From the NCBI GenBank assembly GCA_025352845.1, contig JANXSC010000039.1, positions 1 to 8,802 on the forward strand: a stretch of 8,802 nt of DNA, read 5' to 3'. Positions within the stretch are counted from its first letter, which is position 1. Each line of letters opens with the position of its first letter. This document shows, in pieces, positions 6,304 through 8,802 of the stretch. The stretch is from Opitutaceae bacterium. GTDB lineage: Bacteria > Verrucomicrobiota > Verrucomicrobiia > Opitutales > Opitutaceae. Both the position numbers and the translations under genes were made by a program. The notes beneath the pieces are model-generated. The model worked only from the letters and a program-made list of their open reading frames with translations. It searched no databases and was not told the DNA's origin.

Positions 6304-8310
6304 ATGGTCGCCCGCATCCTTCTCATCCGGAAGTTCACCAGCGAATCTCTTGCCCGATGCGCCGTCGTCGCGGAAACGGGATTTCACTGGCGCGACCTGC
6401 CGTCAGAACCAGAGCTGGCGGCGGCTTTACGGGCTGAAGCATTCTCGTTAGTAATCGTCGATCACCGCGCTGTGGCGGGCGATCCGCTGCCATTCGTCGA
6501 GTCGCTCCGCGCGCGGCAGCGCGACGTGCCGATGTTTCTGATGTGTGGGGAACTGGAGTTCCCGAATGTCGCGCACGCGATTCAACTTGGCGTGAAAGCC
6601 CTGTTTCATCCGCCGCTGAATCTGGCCACAATGGTCGAGCGGATTCATGGCGAGCTGAAGGCGCAGCTCGGTTCGCCGTGCAGCACGCGGGCGGAAGACT
6701 GGACGGAGCTGATGGGGAATTTTATCGAGGACTGGTCGTCGCCCGCGATGCGGCTGCCGGACATGCGGGGAAACAGCGAAAGCGGGGCAAATGAATTTGC
6801 ACCGGTCATGGAAGGGCGTGACCGGCTCGCAACTGAGTTTAACACGCCGCACGATACGGCGAACGGCTCGCGGATGAGGCAGAACGCAGCCGGCGAAGAG
6901 AGCGAAGGTGAGATGCGCCGGCTGGACCCGGTAGAATCAAAGCTCGAAAAGGAGAGCACCGCAGTGCAGGAGGCGCGGGCCAAGGCAGACTTGGAATTGG
7001 TGCGGCGCGAAAGAGCGGTCGCGGCGGCCGAGGCGGCGCGCAAACACCTCGCGGTGGACCAGGAAAGAATCGCAGCGGAGCAATCGCTGATCCGGCAAGC
7101 GAGGGTGGCGATCGAGCGAGAACGGGCAGCGCTGGGGAAGGCGACGCTGACATGGCAGGCGGAAAGCGAACGCTGCGAAATGGAATACGAACGCATCGGC
7201 GCCGAACAACAAAAGGTCGCGGCGGATCTGGCGCGGCGCGAACAGGAGATGGCGCGAAGCGAGGAAGCGTGGGCGCCGAAAAAAACTGCGCTCGCGGCCG
7301 AACAGCAAACCTTTGAAGCGGACCGGCAGGCGGTGCAGCAGCAGGCGGCGGCGGTGACTGCGGAGAAAAGGGATCTGGAAGCGAAGCGGTCCCAATTGCA
7401 GCAACAGTCGAGTGCGCTGGCCGAGCGGGAATTGGAAGCCCGCACCACAGCAGAGGAGGAACAAGTGCAGGTGGGACAGGCGATGGAAGAGGTCACGCAG
7501 GAGCGCGCCGCGCTGGAAATACTCGCCCGCGCGCAGCAGACCGAAACGGAGCGGTTCAATGCCGAGCGTGAACTTCAGGCAGCCGAGCACAAAAAGAACG
7601 TCGGGGAATTGGCCGGGCGTGAGGAGGAATTTCATCTGGACTGCGTGATCGTGCGGGCAACGCACGAGAAGACCGGGACGGAGCTGGCGGAGCGTGAAGC
7701 CGCCGTAGCGAGGACGGAGGCGGCACGCCAGCGACTTGAGGCCGAGCGAAAGCAGTTTGAAGCAGAGCACGCAGCGATGCGGCAGGCGAAGCAAGAGATC
7801 GAGGAGGTGCGGACGGCACTGGAGAAAACGATACAGGCATGGCAGGCGGAGAGGGCGCGACGCGAAGAGGATCTGCGGACGGAACGCGCGGCAGAACAGG
7901 TGGCGCGTGAAAAGGCAGCGGCGGATCTGGCGCGGCGGGAGGAAGCCGTAGCCTCCCAGGAAAAAGGTCTGGCGGCGGATAAGGCCACGCTGGCCGCCGA
8001 GCGCGAAAAGATCGAAGCGGAGGCCGAGGTGCAGGCCCGCCAGGCGGCCAACGTAGATGCGAAAATGAAAGAGATTTATACGTGGCGCGCGACGTTGCAG
8101 AAGCAGGCGCGCGAGCAGGGTGATTCCGAGAGGGAGTTGACGGAGGCACGGGAGGCCCAGACCAAGCTCAGGACCGAACTGGCGGCGGTCGCAGCGGAGC
8201 GGAAAGCGGTGGAGCGCGAAGTGGCGGCAATGGCGGAACGCACGCGTGAATTCGAGGCGCGGCAGCGGCAGTTCAAGGAGCAGACGCAGAAATTACTCGC
8301 GGCGATTTAG
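6304..8310 (+). CDS. Degenerate receiver domain fused to a long duplicated coiled coil
   Basis: The 668-residue product starts with a receiver-like domain (about 1-118). Strand 1 is ARILLI (3-8), strand 3 ends at D53 in FSLVIVDHRA, strand 4 is VPMFLMCGE (75-83), and the last strand is GVKALFHPPLN (96-106). D53 sits at the phospho-acceptor position, but the acidic pair after strand 1 is R9-K10, the Thr/Ser switch position is C81, and the conserved Lys before Pro is H102. It therefore looks like a pseudo-receiver, probably not phosphorylated normally. Residues 119-204 are a low-complexity linker. From about 205 to 665 the chain is Glu/Ala/Arg/Gln-rich and almost without Pro or Gly, a long helical coiled coil. 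It reads as two tandem copies of about 230 residues: 235-287 aligns without gaps to 464-516, and ADLARRE recurs at 307-313 and 540-546. There is no transmembrane segment, signal peptide or catalytic output domain, so a scaffold or cytoskeletal-adaptor role is an inference. The ATG at 6304 lacks a good ribosome-binding site. Confidence 0.85.
   Translation: MVARILLIRKFTSESLARCAVVAETGFHWRDLPSEPELAAALRAEAFSLVIVDHRAVAGDPLPFVESLRARQRDVPMFLMCGELEFPNVAHAIQLGVKALFHPPLNLATMVERIHGELKAQLGSPCSTRAEDWTELMGNFIEDWSSPAMRLPDMRGNSESGANEFAPVMEGRDRLATEFNTPHDTANGSRMRQNAAGEESEGEMRRLDPVESKLEKESTAVQEARAKADLELVRRERAVAAAEAARKHLAVDQERIAAEQSLIRQARVAIERERAALGKATLTWQAESERCEMEYERIGAEQQKVAADLARREQEMARSEEAWAPKKTALAAEQQTFEADRQAVQQQAAAVTAEKRDLEAKRSQLQQQSSALAERELEARTTAEEEQVQVGQAMEEVTQERAALEILARAQQTETERFNAERELQAAEHKKNVGELAGREEEFHLDCVIVRATHEKTGTELAEREAAVARTEAARQRLEAERKQFEAEHAAMRQAKQEIEEVRTALEKTIQAWQAERARREEDLRTERAAEQVAREKAAADLARREEAVASQEKGLAADKATLAAEREKIEAEAEVQARQAANVDAKMKEIYTWRATLQKQAREQGDSERELTEAREAQTKLRTELAAVAAERKAVEREVAAMAERTREFEARQRQFKEQTQKLLAAI
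7006..8289 (+). repeat. Tandem internal duplication in the coiled-coil coding region
   Basis: Codons for residues 235-430 and 464-660 encode similar sequences at a constant offset of 229-233 residues. Shared blocks include EAARKHL/EAARQRL, WQAE at 284-287 and 513-516, ADLARRE at 307-313 and 540-546, and TALAAEQ/ATLAAER. At DNA level a 20-base identity remains (7219-7238 and 7918-7937), while the rest has diverged, so the duplication is old. Biased composition raises the background similarity. Confidence 0.6.
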
Positions 8311-8381
8311 GGTCGAATCGTTGTGGGTATCGACGCGCGATTTCCGGCTTTCGTTGGCGGGTGTGTGAGCAGAGCATCAGC

Positions 8382-8396
8382 ACGCCGGTGCGGCGT
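8382..8396 (+). terminator. Short perfect hairpin after the coiled-coil gene
   Basis: ACGCCG, a three-base loop GTG, and CGGCGT form a perfect 6-bp GC-rich hairpin 72 bp past the stop codon. No T-run follows, so termination is only a possibility. Confidence 0.25.
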
Positions 8397-8418
8397 TGTC
8401 CGGCTGATCGCTTCACTC

Positions 8419-8696
8419 ATGAATACCCTGCCCTCCCTTTGATTGCCGATCCTGCTTAGCGCAGTGGTCGTATTTATTATCAGCTCCCTCATTCACATGG
8501 TCATCAAGTGGCACGCCGGGGATTACCGCGGCTTCGCCAACGAGGACGCCGTGCGCGCAGCGATCCGCGCCGGCAATCCGGCGCCCGGCCGGTATGTCGT
8601 GCGTTTTGCGGGGACATAAAGGATATGGGCAGCGAGGCGATGCAGCAGAAATACCGCGAAGGCCCGGTGAGGCACATCACGATCGGGCCTGACGGG
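8419..8696 (+). pseudogene. Decayed small membrane-protein gene (in-frame stop, frameshift, lost 3' end)
   Basis: From ATG 8419 the frame gives MNTLPSL, then TGA at 8440-8442 (probably a former Trp codon), then LPILLSAVVVFIISSLIHMV, a single membrane helix. It continues with IKWHAGDYRGFANEDAVRAAIRAGNPAPGRYVV and stops at TAA 8617-8619. The -1 frame picks up at once with IKDMGSEAMQQKYREGPV and reaches ITIGPDG by 8696. Adding one G to the GGGG run at 8610-8613 joins them as AGDIKDMGSEA. I recall conserved hypothetical proteins with the layout LPILLSA-SSLIHM-EDAVRAA-PGxY-KDMGSEA followed by more membrane segments; that C-terminal part is missing here. The protein is uncharacterised. Two independent lesions plus the missing end argue for a true pseudogene rather than one sequencing error. 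Confidence 0.8.
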
Positions 8697-8761
8697 GACG
8701 CCGGATTTGGTCCAGGGCGAGTATTAGTCCGGGAGGTTGGTTGCTATGGCGGACGGAAGTG

Positions 8762-8801
8762 GGGAGGTCGATCCCTCGCTCCGGTCGGCCTACGGCCTCC
8801 C
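8762..8801. repeat. Palindromic segment at the right edge
   Basis: GGGAGGTCG (8762-8770) can pair with CGGCCTCCC (8793-8801) with one G-T wobble, and GGCC-tac-GGCC (8787-8797) is an alternative inner hairpin. A short open frame from ATG 8746, with GGGAGG at 8731-8736 at good spacing, runs off the end (MADGSGEVDPSLRSAYGLP). It could be a gene start or simply the reading of a repeat. The window ends before this can be settled. Confidence 0.35.
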
Positions 8802-8802
8802 T

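Noticed and set aside
6645..7559. 304-codon minus-strand frame, Ser/Arg/Ala-rich
   Set aside because: It is the antisense image of the coiled-coil repeats (Ala/Glu/Arg codons read backwards), not an independent gene.
7006..8289. SMC/Rad50-type ATPase arm
   Set aside because: There is no Walker A or B motif or hinge, and the head domain is receiver-like, so similarity is limited to coiled-coil composition.
1..8802. CRISPR array, tRNA or rRNA genes, toxin-antitoxin pair or defence operon
   Set aside because: Reading both strands showed no regularly spaced repeats, cloverleaf, rRNA signature or recognisable effector pair.

Overview
The window is high-GC bacterial DNA with genes on both strands and short, largely unstructured intergenic gaps. 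Nothing in it fixes the taxon. The gene families (a bacterial SET-domain protein, a PhnB-like VOC protein, a short membrane-protein family and an IS1182-type element) would fit a Verrucomicrobia/Opitutaceae-like or similar soil and water bacterium. That is a weak inference from recall, not a sequence-based placement.

Layout. Positions 1-1606 hold an insertion sequence of the IS1182 type, with 17-bp perfect terminal inverted repeats and a minus-strand transposase. The transposase frame is broken by one in-frame amber codon that separates the two catalytic Asp residues from the Glu. Next come two plus-strand genes: a VOC/PhnB-like protein (1791-2222) and a small uncharacterised protein (2347-2694). 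Each is followed directly by a GC-rich inverted repeat. On the minus strand lie a SET-domain protein (3635-4225) and a seven-helix membrane protein (2820-3533), probably transcribed in that order. Divergent from the SET gene is a plus-strand membrane protein with a DedA/VTT-like look (4379-4975). A gap with two 13-bp direct repeats leads to a class I SAM-dependent methyltransferase (5180-5920). A gene-poor stretch of about 380 bp follows.

The most unusual gene is 6304-8310. It encodes a 668-residue protein with a degenerate response-regulator receiver domain at the N-terminus, a low-complexity linker and about 460 residues of Glu/Ala/Arg/Gln-rich coiled coil. The coiled coil reads as two tandem copies of a unit of about 230 residues. 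No partner kinase or output gene is next to it.

The right end (8419-8696) holds the remains of a small membrane-protein gene with an in-frame TGA, a one-base frameshift in a G run and a lost 3' part. The window closes in a palindromic segment. Two of the roughly nine protein-coding loci are visibly broken by point lesions, and mobile or repeat DNA lies at both edges, so this looks like accessory, decaying neighbourhood DNA rather than a single operon. I see no rRNA, tRNA, CRISPR array or recognisable defence operon.
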